From: Isoetes taiwanensis
Lineage: Eukaryota > Streptophyta > Lycopodiopsida > Isoetales > Isoetaceae
Assembly (NCBI GenBank): GCA_021234155.1
Contig: JAJEKV010000025.1
Location: forward strand, 15,595,843 to 15,659,842
Direction of reading: 5' to 3'
DNA length: 64,000 nt
This document shows positions 31,455 through 42,599 of this stretch, in pieces. Under the pieces are notes generated by a model. The model did no database searches, was not told the DNA's origin, and worked only from the letters and a program-made list of their open reading frames with translations. The position numbers and the translations under genes were made by a program. Each line of letters starts with the position of its first letter. Positions within the stretch are counted from its first letter, which is position 1.

Positions 31455-32160
31455 ATGAAGATTATTTCGTGGAACCTTCGAGGTATCACGGGACCTCTAA
31501 AGAGGGCTAGAGTTTTAGCGACAATGAGATCGATGAGCCTTGAGATATCCTACTTATATACAGAACATAGACTTCCTCGACTTGAGGCCAGTTCCTTAGG
31601 TGCCCAGGTAGGAAGCCAAGTATTCCTCTTTACCCGTCTTTGCCGGGGGGGGCACTAAAGGGGTACAGGGAACTTTATGGAAGGGTTTAACTAGTAAGGC
31701 GCAATATCTTTGGGATAGATGGAAGGTGGCAAGGCAGGCAATTTGATCTGAGATGGGATTCAATGGGGAATGATTAATATTTATGCAACAAATAAGCCCT
31801 GCGGAAAGAGCCATTCTATGGAAGGAAATCATGGATTGGGTGATCAGTCAGACGGTGGCCAACTGGGTACTAGGTGGTGACCTCAATATGACGGATGTTT
31901 GGGATCAAAAGATTGGCTTGTATAGAAATCTCTTGGGGAGGAGCGGCGTGGGATTCCCTTCTCAACAATTGTGGCTTCGTTCTCCTCCCACCATCGAATA
32001 CTCCCTATTCATGGTCTAATAAACAAAAAGGAATGGACAGAGTTTACCGCCTGCTATACAGATTTTATATGGCTAACAAGTCGGCCCCCTTTATGGATCG
32101 GTGTTATGTGGAAGGGGACCTTTCCTTTTCCCAAATGATCATATCCCACAAAAACTAGTA
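31455..32160 (+). pseudogene. LINE ORF2 endonuclease region
   Basis: Apurinic-type endonuclease relic: MKIISWNLRGI start, later ERAILWKEIMDWVISQ and GGDLNM. The stretch is divided among several frames. Confidence 0.75.
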
Positions 32161-32929
32161 TTTGAAGATCTTCCTTCTCGCTGCATTTAAAAGGAAATGT
32201 CCCCTTTAAATTCAATACGTGGCCTCTAGGGAAGGATCTCTTTTGTATACCATTCAAAGAATACATTGCTAGCTCACCAAGGGAAGAGGGTCTTCCTAGT
32301 ATGAAATCCCTCGGATCAAGAAAAATGCCGATATGAAGGATTGGATAAAAAGTGGGGAAACTACGGGCTACCAAATTAGGGAAACTAAGGTTGACCTATA
32401 CAACCAAGTTCAACAAGTTAAACAAGGTTTGATTCTAGATCCCTTTAATATTGTCAATCGTGCACTTGAGGAAGAGCTAGAGGTCAGAATAAAAGCGATA
32501 GAAGAGGAAGAGGCCTCGAGGGGCCGCTATTAGATCTAAGACCAAATGGTATGCGAGGTTGATCATGAAAGCTCTAAATGTTTTTAGATTGGCAGGGGAG
32601 CAAGGCCGGGCGAGAATAGTATCACTTCGCCATTACTAATGATCGTAACGTGGTTCTTAAAGAGGAGGCGAAAATTAAATCCTTCTTCAGTGGGGACAGT
32701 TATGAGGGGTTGTTCAAAGAAGATCCCTCCCAAGTGACTATTACAAATCAATGCTCGAGTGGCTCCCCTCTTTAAGGCAAGGCCGATAGTGACCGATGAA
32801 GAAAATAAACTTCTACTTCAAGAGCCTCATGATGTAGAAATCTACAAGACTCGTGGTTCTTTAGCTTCGGTAAGTCGCCAGACTGATGGGTTCCCTCCGT
32901 AGTTCTATGTCAATTTAGGATATACTTGG

Positions 32930-33800
32930 GCCATTCTTCACCGCTGCAATCAAGGGAGCATGGGCGGTCAAATACCTTCACCCGGCCCTAGCAACCTAAT
33001 TTATCTCCTTGATTCCAAAAGTCAATAAGCCCCTAAATGAATGGAGACCAATAGCACTAACCAATGTGTTGTACAAAGTAATCATGAAGGTCATTGCTAA
33101 TCGGTTGAAGCCAATCTTAACCCGTCCCGATTGGATGTGAGCAATCAGCTTTTCTCCCGTGCAGAACATTTTGGACAACTATCCGGCAGCCTAGAGAGGG
33201 GCTCCATTGGTGCAAGTCTTCTCAGAATTGTGTAATGTTGAAGCCGGATTTTTCGAGAGCCTATGACACTCTTAGGTGGAGTGGGCTAAAAATGTGATGG
33301 CTCATATGGGCTTTGAAATAAGCTTTATAGAATTAGTTATGGGTTTGAACAAGATGGCATCAAATCTGCTCGTTAATGGTCACCGACCGGTCTCTTTGAG
33401 CTCGAAAGGGGATTAGGCAGGGGTGTCCCCTTGCTCCTTACCTTTTATAATCATGGCATATCTCTTAAACCGTATGGTGAAAAGCTTGATGACGGGGGAT
33501 TGTTTGAATGGGTTACTTCTTCCCGTTTCCAATCTAAATCACTATTATGCAATATCGCGATGATACCTTTCTTTTCTTAAGGTACGATGATGGGAGTTTT
33601 CCGCCTTTCAACAGTTTTAAATTCTTTTTACTCCATATCGGGATTAACAAATCACGCTAAATGTGATGTAATATGGCCTTTTGAAGAAGATATTGATACA
33701 AGGGTCGTGGCATGGAATTATCATATAGTGGCAGCTCTGAGAGACCGACTAAGCCATTTGGGTATGCCACTTAATCTTGGAGAAAATCTAAAAGGTCTTT
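32930..33800 (+). pseudogene. LINE ORF2 reverse-transcriptase region
   Basis: LIPKVNKPLNEWRPIALTNV matches RT block 1 of L1 elements, followed by YKVIMKVIANRLKPIL. The YADD-equivalent reads YRDDTFLFL at ~33549. Multiple stops and frame changes are present. Confidence 0.75.
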
Positions 33801-35547
33801 GAAACCAATTATAGAAAGGATCCGAAAAGAAGGTTAACCTCTCGGTCTTGTAAGTCCTTGTCCACTATGGGGAGAGTGACAAGAGCCAATGCAATCCTTA
33901 ATGCGACTCATATTTATTACTCCTGGCCATTGTAGCTGTAAGTATATATATGACCGCTATTAGTAATCATTCGTAAATTCATCCGGGGAGGGAAGATAGC
34001 TGGGGTTTCATGGTCTAAAATGTGCCGGGTAGGAAGGATGGGGGATTGGAATGTAAAGACCCAATGGTCCGGGGAAGGTTCTCGCAAAACTAAGTTTGTG
34101 TGGGAGGGCTATCCAAGGATGCATCCCCGCCTATTGCCTTTGTGTAATTCATCGGCTTTCAAATAGGTAAGATAAAGGGGAAACCTTCTACCCCTAGAGA
34201 TGAGGTCAGCTCCTACTTTCATAAATTCTCAATGGGTCGGTACTTCCCCAAAAATGAGGAAGATATTAGAAGCTTGGCGGGATGTGCAGAGTCTCTTTAG
34301 TATAGCGGTGCTTATTGGGAGGCTGTGGGGGCTGAGTATATTTTGGAACACTAGGATTTGGGAGAGGGATGCGCCCTCTTGCACTTGTACACCCTCGAAA
34401 GTGTTTACTAAATGGCGGTTGCAGTGAATTCGTAAAGGTTGGGCAGTTGTGGGAAAATGATAGATGGATTACTTGGACAAGATTTAAAGCTCTAGTTCCG
34501 GTGTTGGGGAAGGTGATAGGAAGGTCTTTAGGAAGATTATGGTGAATGTCAATACGGTCTCGGTATTGTAGAGGAAGAAGATAGGTGGTTGTGTGGGGAT
34601 GGGGCGAATATAAAGTCAAAAAGTTGTATGGATTGCTAATACCACGATCCCCATTAAAGGCTGCAGACAGGTTGGGATTAGATCAAGCGTAAAACCAAGG
34701 GTCTATTGACAAAGTCTTGGGTCTCCTTATGTTCCAAAAAAAGATCCAATTCTTTTCGTTGGATCGAGTCTACAAGAAGGTGTATACACTATGACATGGC
34801 CGTTGAACAAGGGTGTTGTTCAACATGATCTCTACCCTCTAGGATGTGGAGCGCCGGAGACAATGGATCATCTTTTCTTTTGTCCGGCTTCCTCGAGGTG
34901 GGTTTGTCCAATTATTGGGCTACTGAGATGTGTCATAGACTATCATGGCCGCCATTCTAGCCAAGATAGGTGCGAGATATTATTCAACTCACTTTAACCA
35001 ATATATCATTGTGGTGTATTTGGAAACACCGATGTGGTGTAGCTCTTGGAGGACCCAATCGCTTGAGAATAAGGATTCGAATCGACTTCAACATGGAGGT
35101 AGCCCTCATGGCCTTGGCCCACCACAGGAAGTTTGGCCGCAATTATAACAAGAACTTGGATAGAATTGGCGATAAGGGGATTCTATTCATTTTCAAATGT
35201 AACCGGGATCTGGATTTAAGCAAGGTGCGATGGGGTTTATGACCCATCCACACCTATCCGGATGTTGGATGGAGGATCTTCGCCTTCAGAGGGTTTCTCT
35301 AAGTTCTTGTTGCTTGGAATTGGTCGCTAACTCCATATAGTATCCAAGCCTGGATGAAGATGGTTTTTCCGATAGTAATCCAGGGGTAGGGAAGATTGGA
35401 GTGGTAGTTTTTAGTACAATCCTTGACACTTACGAGTTATATCCACTTTGTGATAATTCTTTCCATCAATCCCATTTGGGGATATCATATATAAATTTTT
35501 ATATATTAATACATACTCTTACCCTCAAAAAAAAAAATGTTGGGTCC

Positions 35548-36116
35548 ATGTTAAAAGAGGAATGAATATCAATACTGGCTTGAAAGAACTTATGGAATAT
35601 GTGTGCCATTGATGCGCATAAATAATCAATTTTTTTGTTAACTAAAGTTTGTAGCAAACCATTTCCTTTGTATCATTTTACATTTTTTTTTTCTCGCATG
35701 TATATTTTCCTCTATATTTTCTCACCGTATAGGGAGCATTTCAAGCCATAATTTTGTTTGTTTTTTTTTTTGTGATTAATAACAGAATAAACCATTATAA
35801 TCTGCATGGCCCCCAAGTAAAACATGGAATGTGTACAAAATGAGATGAGCAATATTATAAAAAAGGTACGATTAATAAGGATAGATTTCACAGCAGCTTC
35901 TGAAGAAGCATCAAAGCTTCTTTTTCATAATTATAATTGAGATCTTCTAAAATCATTGCAGTCTATGAAGTATGTGCATCATCTAAGCACATGCACAGAT
36001 TTACCTTACGCAAAAGTCCTAGATATTAACAAGCAGCCAAGATGGTTCCAGAAGTAAAGATGTGTTCTTATTATAAGTGCTTTACTACCTTTTATAAAAT
36101 TACCCTCGGGTAGTTC
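35548..36116. other. AT-rich spacer after the LINE
   Basis: Nothing recognised. It contains poly-T runs and continues the sequence interrupted by the LINE. Confidence 0.4.
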
Positions 36117-37585
36117 TTATTCAGTTAACCAAGGCATATATTTTGGCTTCTGAATCTCAGAGTTGGTCATTTGCAGAAGAAAGATGGATGTCTCATAGCT
36201 GTAGTGCACTACTTTGACCATATTAATATTAGTCATGGCATTGTAGATTTGGGTACTTGGAATACGTTCTGCATCCATTATTTCATGAAATGGCTTTTCC
36301 AATAGCCTTGCATTTTAAATGCTCTAATAAGGCATGTCCAACATAACTGCAATGATTATATTTATCTAGGAGCATGCTTGACCAGGGAAAAGAAGAAAAT
36401 CATTGCAGAAGCAAGATATTTGTCAATGATATTCAAAAATACTTGCGGCGTCGCTACACTGCTTGTGTCAATCTGGTCGCTCTAAATTAAATAATAGGTA
36501 TCCAGCATGACACAATGTGTATGACACAATGTCAATTTACCTATCTAAAGTAAAACATCACAATGCTGAATGAAGCGTGAAACATATAATTAGTTTGACA
36601 TAGCAGTTTAAAAAGGGAGACACAACTTGTCCAAATTCATCAATTATAGTGTTGTTGGCAATCGATGTATACAGAGGCATTATATAATCCTCCTCTTAGA
36701 CCTCTTCATAATTGTAGATCATCAAATGTGCACCCAGACTGCTTCATCTTGCTTTAAAAATGACTCTCGAATGATTCCTGGTCTTTAGTCTTTACATACA
36801 ATTATAGCATGTTTAAGGCATTTCCTTTAATTAACCACAAAGAAATAGCCAAAGGCTCTTAGTAATATTTCTAGGCCCATGGTCTCACCAAACATATAAA
36901 AGAAACCAATATTTTTACGCAAAAAAAAAGCTTTAGTACTTGCACTGGAGATCACTGATGAAGAGGAGGCACTCCGGGGAATTCCATAATTTTCACCAGG
37001 GTAGCACATCAAAGCTTTGCCAAGTTTTCTCTCTAGGGTTTTCTTTTGCGTTAGTTTTTTACCCAAATGCACAGATCCGATGCTCTTTGTTTATCGTAAA
37101 CCACAATCACTCAATTCATATTATATCCAGTTGAATTTAGATAACTTGTTCAAATATAGCATGTAAATCGCACGGGCAACCTATTTGCACTGAGAATGTT
37201 GTAACTCTAAGGGAGCAAAGCTGAAAATACCTTGTGCTATGCAAGAATGGTAAATGCATTCTCGTAATCCATGACAAATCTGAAAATAGTGAAGTGTGGC
37301 CACTGCACAGGTATAATAATCAAAGAAAGATTAACATGTCAAGGTGGTGTGCAACGTGCATTTTACTCAATGGGTAAGAAGGCCTAGTGCTTACAATCCA
37401 ATAAGTTCAAGGTCTCTCCGATGGGGACATACTAATAATGCCTTGCATATTGTTTCAGTATCAACACGCTCAACACGATAAGATGCAAGCCTCTTCAAAA
37501 AGCCCTCTAATATCATGTCTCTACTTAAAACCGTAGTCTTCCTATAGAAAGGTAAAATAATGGCTAAATTATCTTGTTGATCCAT
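36117..37585 (-). pseudogene. candidate exons of an unrecognised multi-exon gene
   Basis: Minus-strand exon-like pieces with splice-like ends. 37585-37395 has MDQQDNLAIILPFYRKTTVL, SRDMILEGFLKRLASYRVER and CPHRRDLELIG, with donor GTAAGC. About 37275-37225 has ICHGLRECIYHSCIAQ, between acceptor TTTTCAG and donor GTATTT. About 37060-36930 has RKLGKALMCYPGENYGIPRS. About 36302-36117 has SEIMDAERIPSTQIYN-like sequence (EIMDAERIPSTQIYNAMTNI), ending QKPKYMPWLTE and a stop. The amino-acid composition is coding-like, but I cannot name the family, and pieces between exons include possible breaks. It may be a gene fragment carried inside a transposon. Confidence 0.35.
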
Positions 37586-38182
37586 TGTCTAGTACAAGAG
37601 GGTCAAGACATGATTTTGTCAATGTATATAATTCACAGTTCCGTATTTAGGTGCTTTTTGTATAAGACTTGAAAATTTTGTTACTTTATTATCAGAAACT
37701 GCACCCAGCTTTATGGCCTTGAAAATCATAATAAATTGTCAAATTTTAGAATATCTTAGCTTTGAAGCAACAATAGCTTAATCTTAGTATCTATGTGAAG
37801 GCTCACATTGAAATAACATTGGCTTACTCTTAGTATCTGTGTGATATCTAGAGTAGCATGAGGCATAAAGCATTGAGATGGCTTCTTTATGCAATCATTC
37901 CATATCATTTCTGTTCAGTACTATCTAAAGCCTGTCCCTGTAACTGAAAAAACTGTCATCACTGCCTAGAATGCTACCTAAATGGAAGATGATATGGCTT
38001 AAAAAGAGCTTTAAGAGACCCCTCCAAGGTGTTTTTTGAAAAAGGGAGACAAACAGAAGGAAATTTAACCTCTTTTTATCATGGAAAGAAGGGAAACAAA
38101 AAGAACCTCGTGCAATTGCAGAAAGTACCTCAAAAAAGCCTTGCAAGTTCCTCCAGTGTACATAAGTACATAAATCTCCTTG

Positions 38183-38287
38183 ACATCACAATGACATGGC
38201 TTGACGAACACAAACACACATCCACTATTAATGACATCACAAGAAGGACATGGCTTGATGAATACAAATACACATCCACTACTAAGA
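38183..38287. repeat. 51-bp tandem duplication
   Basis: ACATCACAA...CATGGCTTGAYGAAYACAAA...CACATCCACTA occurs at 38183 and 38234. Confidence 0.8.
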
Positions 38288-38791
38288 GCCTTTTGGCTTT
38301 CCCTTGTTAGTGCATAAGACTTGAGGCACATTTGTAACCCCCCACCATAAACCTAAATAGGGCACAAAGAAATATCACCTTATATTACATCCAACCCGAT
38401 GAATAAACTTAGCAACAATTCGATTAGTCACATGTTCTCTACCAAAAGTTGTGAGATCAACATCGACATAGTAAGGCGACTCCATAACAGCTGAAGCATT
38501 GCAAACATTTCGAATGTCCAGCAAGGAAAAAACCTTCACTTTTCATCCACAAGATAAACAAGCTTGCCATGAATGAACCAAAAAGTTAAAGTTATAGATG
38601 CAGATGCAAATCATAAAGTGGGGTATAATAATCAAAGATAGTGCAACCTCTCTGATTATATGACCATTGGCCTAAGGTAGCTTGGTAATAGCTAGATGCT
38701 ATAGCACTTCATTATGGCATCTGCGATTAAAGTAAGAAATGCAAGTGACTCCATCCTATGGGGCAAAACAAAATGAATAAATAATGGATTA

Positions 38792-39001
38792 ATGGGGGGA
38801 TTTTCCATAGGCAATGTGTTTGAGAGCTGCATTGACCCCAACCCAATGGCTTTCTTGATGGATGAGTTTGCAGATTTGAAATCATTTGTCGAAGGATACT
38901 TGCTAGATGGTAGGGATCAGTTGATAGGTCACACAAAGCCACTTCAGTTCAAGTTTTGTGTTAGGGATGGAATACCGATCATGCAATATAAGTGGAGATA
39001 A
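38792..39001 (+). CDS. uncertain exon-like ORF
   Basis: About 60 codons with coding-like composition (ADLKSFVEGYLLDGRDQLIG, PLQFKFCVRDGIPIMQYKWR and a stop). It lies just left of the retroposon insertion at 39071. Family not recognised; it may be the 3' exon of a captured gene. Confidence 0.3.
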   Translation: MGGFSIGNVFESCIDPNPMAFLMDEFADLKSFVEGYLLDGRDQLIGHTKPLQFKFCVRDGIPIMQYKWR

Positions 39002-39070
39002 CTTATAGAAACGGAATTATACAACTCGCGCACTTTATTACATATTTTAATACAATTGCATGTAACTTTT

Positions 39071-40761
39071 TTTTTTGAAGGCAAGGTATTTTATATTTTA
39101 TAAATAAAGGTGGTCCAAAGACCTTATTACAAGACTCCTCAAGAGCCAGATAGGAAGAATTATATCAGTCAGTAGAACACATAGAACATCACATAACAAA
39201 ATATCAAGTACTTAGGTTGGAACCCCCTCGACCTCTTCTTTGCTCTAAGTACTATGTGGGGAGCCTTCTTGGTTCCCATCGATACTAGAGCGGTGACCAC
39301 AACCGCTTCCCCTGCCCAAAATACTATGGAAGAAGGTTCCTTGCTTTTCCTTTGTTATTTTTTGCTTCTGCTCACCGTCCCACGTGCTTCTACTAGGCCT
39401 CCAAAAAGGATCGCTCAAAGATATGACATTTTAAGCACAACACTCCGTAGGGTCATCCTAGCCAATAATGTTATGCAACAGGCCCATATCTGCTTGCTAA
39501 AATCGAGCTGCATTCCCATGAAGATCCTCTCCGGATGTAGCAAGCCTTAAAGCTAACTTCTGAAATTAGGGCTCCAAAAGTAGCCCACATGCATCAACTC
39601 TATGGTCTTGTCATTATATAAGTCAAGTGTTCACATATTAGAACCCTCCGATTTCTAAATGTGTATTGAGCCCATCACACTTCAAGGTTGGTTAAGATTT
39701 CCTCGAGCATTCTCCGGTTTGGGGCCCAGGAGATCACGAGGTGCTCCAAATCCCGTCCTAAAGATACTAGTTCCTTTACCGGGCATGGGTTAAAAGGCGC
39801 CGTAACAAAAGAGACTGTTTTCTTAGTAGTACAACAGTTTAGCCGCCATAGTTTCTGCACTATCTCACGAAAATAGTTTAAGCCCCCATCCGAAACAATA
39901 AAGCAAACCGGACAATCCCCAATCGAAAAGATGTTCTTGCAATCTTGCCTCATGTGTTACCTTAGCATAAGCACATCAAACATAATCTCAAGCCCAAATA
40001 CGGATCTGGAAACTTAATAAATAGCCAGCTAGACAAAATCTTTAGCTAACATACTTCACTAAGGTAGCTTAAAACGATTCAAGATAGAAAGAAAGAAACA
40101 AGACCGCAAAACCCGACCATAGACAAGATTCGATCCTCAAGTAGGCCCCTTCGCACATGCTTAGAGAAGAAAACACCGATGTAGTAAGGGATTTAGATAA
40201 ATGGCAAGTCCCAACGACAGATACAACACATAAGCCCTCGAAACTCCTCCTCCGAAAAATAGCATGGATTCGCACATTTCAAGAACTTGTTCCCAACCGT
40301 AGCGAGGTTGGAGATCTCTCATTCAGTAAGAACCCGGCCTATAAAAATAAAGAGACTAACATGCCTTCTTCATATCCCAGCCAAGACACCGCTGCGGTGA
40401 GTCGCGTCATAACCGCACCGAGCGACCTTCCAACCAAAGTCCAAGACGACTGATATCCAAAAAACGACCAAGCGACTCAAAGACCTAAAACTCGCCATTA
40501 GGGCTTACCATGGTAGGCATGATCAGAATCGAAATGAATCAGAGGCAGGGTCTGCGTATCTGTAGCTTAAGGCCACAGAAGAAGCTCCACACACCACTCC
40601 TTATCCACGGCCCCGCCCAGTCGAGCTCATCCAAAGAAAGATCTTGGGAAGGATCCGCAAAGCACAGGGGTCGGGCCTCCCGGCGCCGGCCCTAAAGATT
40701 GTGCCCTAGCCGCCATCGCCGGCTCGTTGTCGGCTCATCTCCTCCTTTATCCTTCAAGATC
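39071..40761 (-). mobile_element. 1.69-kb retroposon with poly(A) and target duplication
   Basis: The 13-bp target duplication GCATGTAACTTTT occurs at 39058-39070 and 40762-40774. The insert's left end is a T run, that is, a 3' poly(A) tail on the minus strand, preceded by ...TATAAAATACCTTGCCTTC, a tail form common in plant L1 elements. The minus strand carries a 92-codon frame (39953-39675: DCKNIFSIGDCPVCFIVSDG, ... EEILTNLEV). The right (5') end is GC-rich. No RT is visible. It is either a non-autonomous LINE derivative or a processed transcript copied by a LINE. Confidence 0.75.
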
Positions 40762-41042
40762 GCATGTAACTTTTGGCCTTAAAATTTTGTACCAATTACC
40801 ACTTACAATAAGTAGTGGAGCATCCTATTGTTTAAATTTGGTTTTTCCGGGGTTCCGAAAACTTTTTGGATTTTTTTTTGGGTTGGTTTTTCCATGGTTT
40901 TTAATATTTTAGCCGCCGGAAAAGATTTCCGAATTCCAAAAATCGGACATATCAAAATATTTTCATTTTCGGGACGATTTCCATGGATGCCTTATCTTCG
41001 GCATGCCTTGCCACGCTTGCTTGGATACAACTCTATCTTCTA

Positions 41043-41350
41043 AGCCATCGGGATAGCAGAATCTGGACTCCACAGAAGCCATAGAAGCGGCATCCTCCAC
41101 AGAAGGCCATAGAAGCGGCGGCATCACAGGCGCTACAGAGATTACTTCACGGATTTTTAAAGAAGAGCATCATAGGCTTGAGAGATCCGTTTTTGAGATT
41201 TGTTTTCAAAAAGCCACCAGGACAACAAAATCTGGATTCCACAGAAGCTGCATCAAAGGCTGACAGATTTTGAGCATCACAGATTTCTTCACAGATTTTT
41301 GAAGAATCTCCAAGCTCTTAGCCGATCACAGGTCACAGGTCACAGATGTA
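41043..41350. repeat. degenerate ~168-bp tandem duplication
   Basis: AAGCCAYCRGGAYARCARAA then TCTGGAYTCCACAGAAGC occurs at ~41043 and ~41211, each followed by TTCACRGATTTTT motifs; short CACAGGT repeats lie at the end. Confidence 0.6.
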
Positions 41351-41963
41351 TGTCGATCACATGTTTTTCTGCAAGTCGATTTTTGTTCTGCAAAAGGGGA
41401 TTTTAGAAGGCATGTGCGCATGATAAGGTTTGTTTCATGGATGGGTCCATTTATTCTGCATCCTTTTGCGAGACCACAATTGCTATTTTCTTTTTATGGA
41501 ACACCTTCACTACAGGAGTTCTATATTTTGCACAGGTATACATGTGAAGTTACTTATAGTTTTCTAGCTGCATACGTATTGTGGGCTCTGCAAGTAGGCA
41601 TATGCTGCTATGCAAGTTGAATAGCAAGACTGTTGGTCTGAGCCTGCACTAACAAGATGCAGCATATGGAATTCAAGAAAGAATATATAATACATTGGCA
41701 TTCCTCAAATCTGAGTATTCACTGCATCTTTAGTCCTTTCGTTTCCAGAGGTTGAGATTGATTTTGTTTCAGGTCATTGTTTCTCTGGGATCATCCTTAG
41801 ACCACAGTTTGTTGAGCCTTAGGCCTGTAGGTTCTTGCATAATAGGTGTTCTATAGTAGGATTCTAAGCTTCGGTGGATGCAGGCATATACCAAATCATG
41901 GAGCGATCTCTCCAGCCTTTCTCTTCTCCCGTTCTATAAACTAATATTTCATGTTTTAACACT

Positions 41964-42077
41964 GGAGGTATATCAGACATATCCTAATTCTTGCTTTATT
42001 ATTTGATAGGTGTATTATATGGAGGTATATCAGACATATCCTAATTCTTGCTTTATTATTTGATATGTGTATTACAA
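41964..42077. repeat. 57-bp tandem duplication, nearly perfect
   Basis: GGAGGTATATCAGACATATC... repeats at 41964 and 42021 with one or two differences. Confidence 0.9.
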
Positions 42078-42217
42078 TTTAGTCAAGACGACTGACTTTA
42101 CTTTGTGAGATTTATACAGAGTCTGGAGTATATTGTTTAAACTTTCTCTCTGTTTGCATGTGAAAATCCACAAGTCTCTTCCTATCTTTATCACTTATTC
42201 AAGTTTTATGCATGCAG

Positions 42218-42595
42218 TCACATTGGCTACAGAGCATATTATGTTGATTGGACATCAACGCTGCTTTATAAGCATTTTACAAGTATATACTTTGGCGCGG
42301 CGTATTTAGAATGGCTTTCTACCTGTGATAGAAAGTAAGTTAATAAATGTACTCTCACAATATGTACAGTGGTGAAATAGCCTTTAAGTTTTTCTGGTTT
42401 AATTTCATACATTGGTCTTGGTGTTCTCTGTTATATGTTGGTTGATCTAATGTAAAAGTTTACTTTTATCAGGAGAAGAAATGAAGAGTTCGTTGTGAAG
42501 GCATACAAATCAGGTCCAAAGGAGCAATGACTAAATCATCCCAGAAGTACTGGAACGAATACCTGGCAGCAAAGCAAAGCTTGCCCATGAAATGG
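42218..42595 (+). pseudogene. relic of a plant lysozyme-like (SLT-type) gene
   Basis: Exon 42218-42334 (acceptor CATGCAG, donor GTAAGT) encodes GYRAYYVDWTSTLLYKHFTS and IYFGAAYLEWLSTCDR. The next exon, from 42473 (acceptor TTTATCAG), continues in phase with RRNEEFVVKAYKSGPKEQ, then a stop, and a shifted frame gives SSQKYWNEYLAAKQSLPMKW. This order (xxFGAAYxxWLS, EEFVVxAYxGGP, YWxxYLxxKxSLP) is that of plant lysozyme-like/transglycosylase-fold proteins. Upstream exons expected for the family were not found between 41.4 and 42.2 kb, so the copy appears 5'-truncated and frameshifted. Confidence 0.6.
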
Positions 42596-42599
42596 TTAT

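Larger units (their letters stand above)
29580..35536 (+). mobile_element. L1-clade LINE, near full length, decayed
   Basis: A 5,957-bp insertion is bounded by the target duplication ATGTTGGGTCC (29569-29579 and 35537-35547) and ends in an A tract after TACCCTC. Coding relics in order: endonuclease (MKIISWNLRGI at 31455; GGDLNM near 31880; YSWSNKQKGMDRVY near 32020), reverse transcriptase (FISLIPKVNKPLNEWRPIAL at ~32998; YRDDT near 33549, the YADD site) and a zinc-binding RT tail (PETMDHLFFCP near 34855). Frames change many times, so it is inactive. The clear target duplication and poly(A) still mark a single insertion event. Confidence 0.85.
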
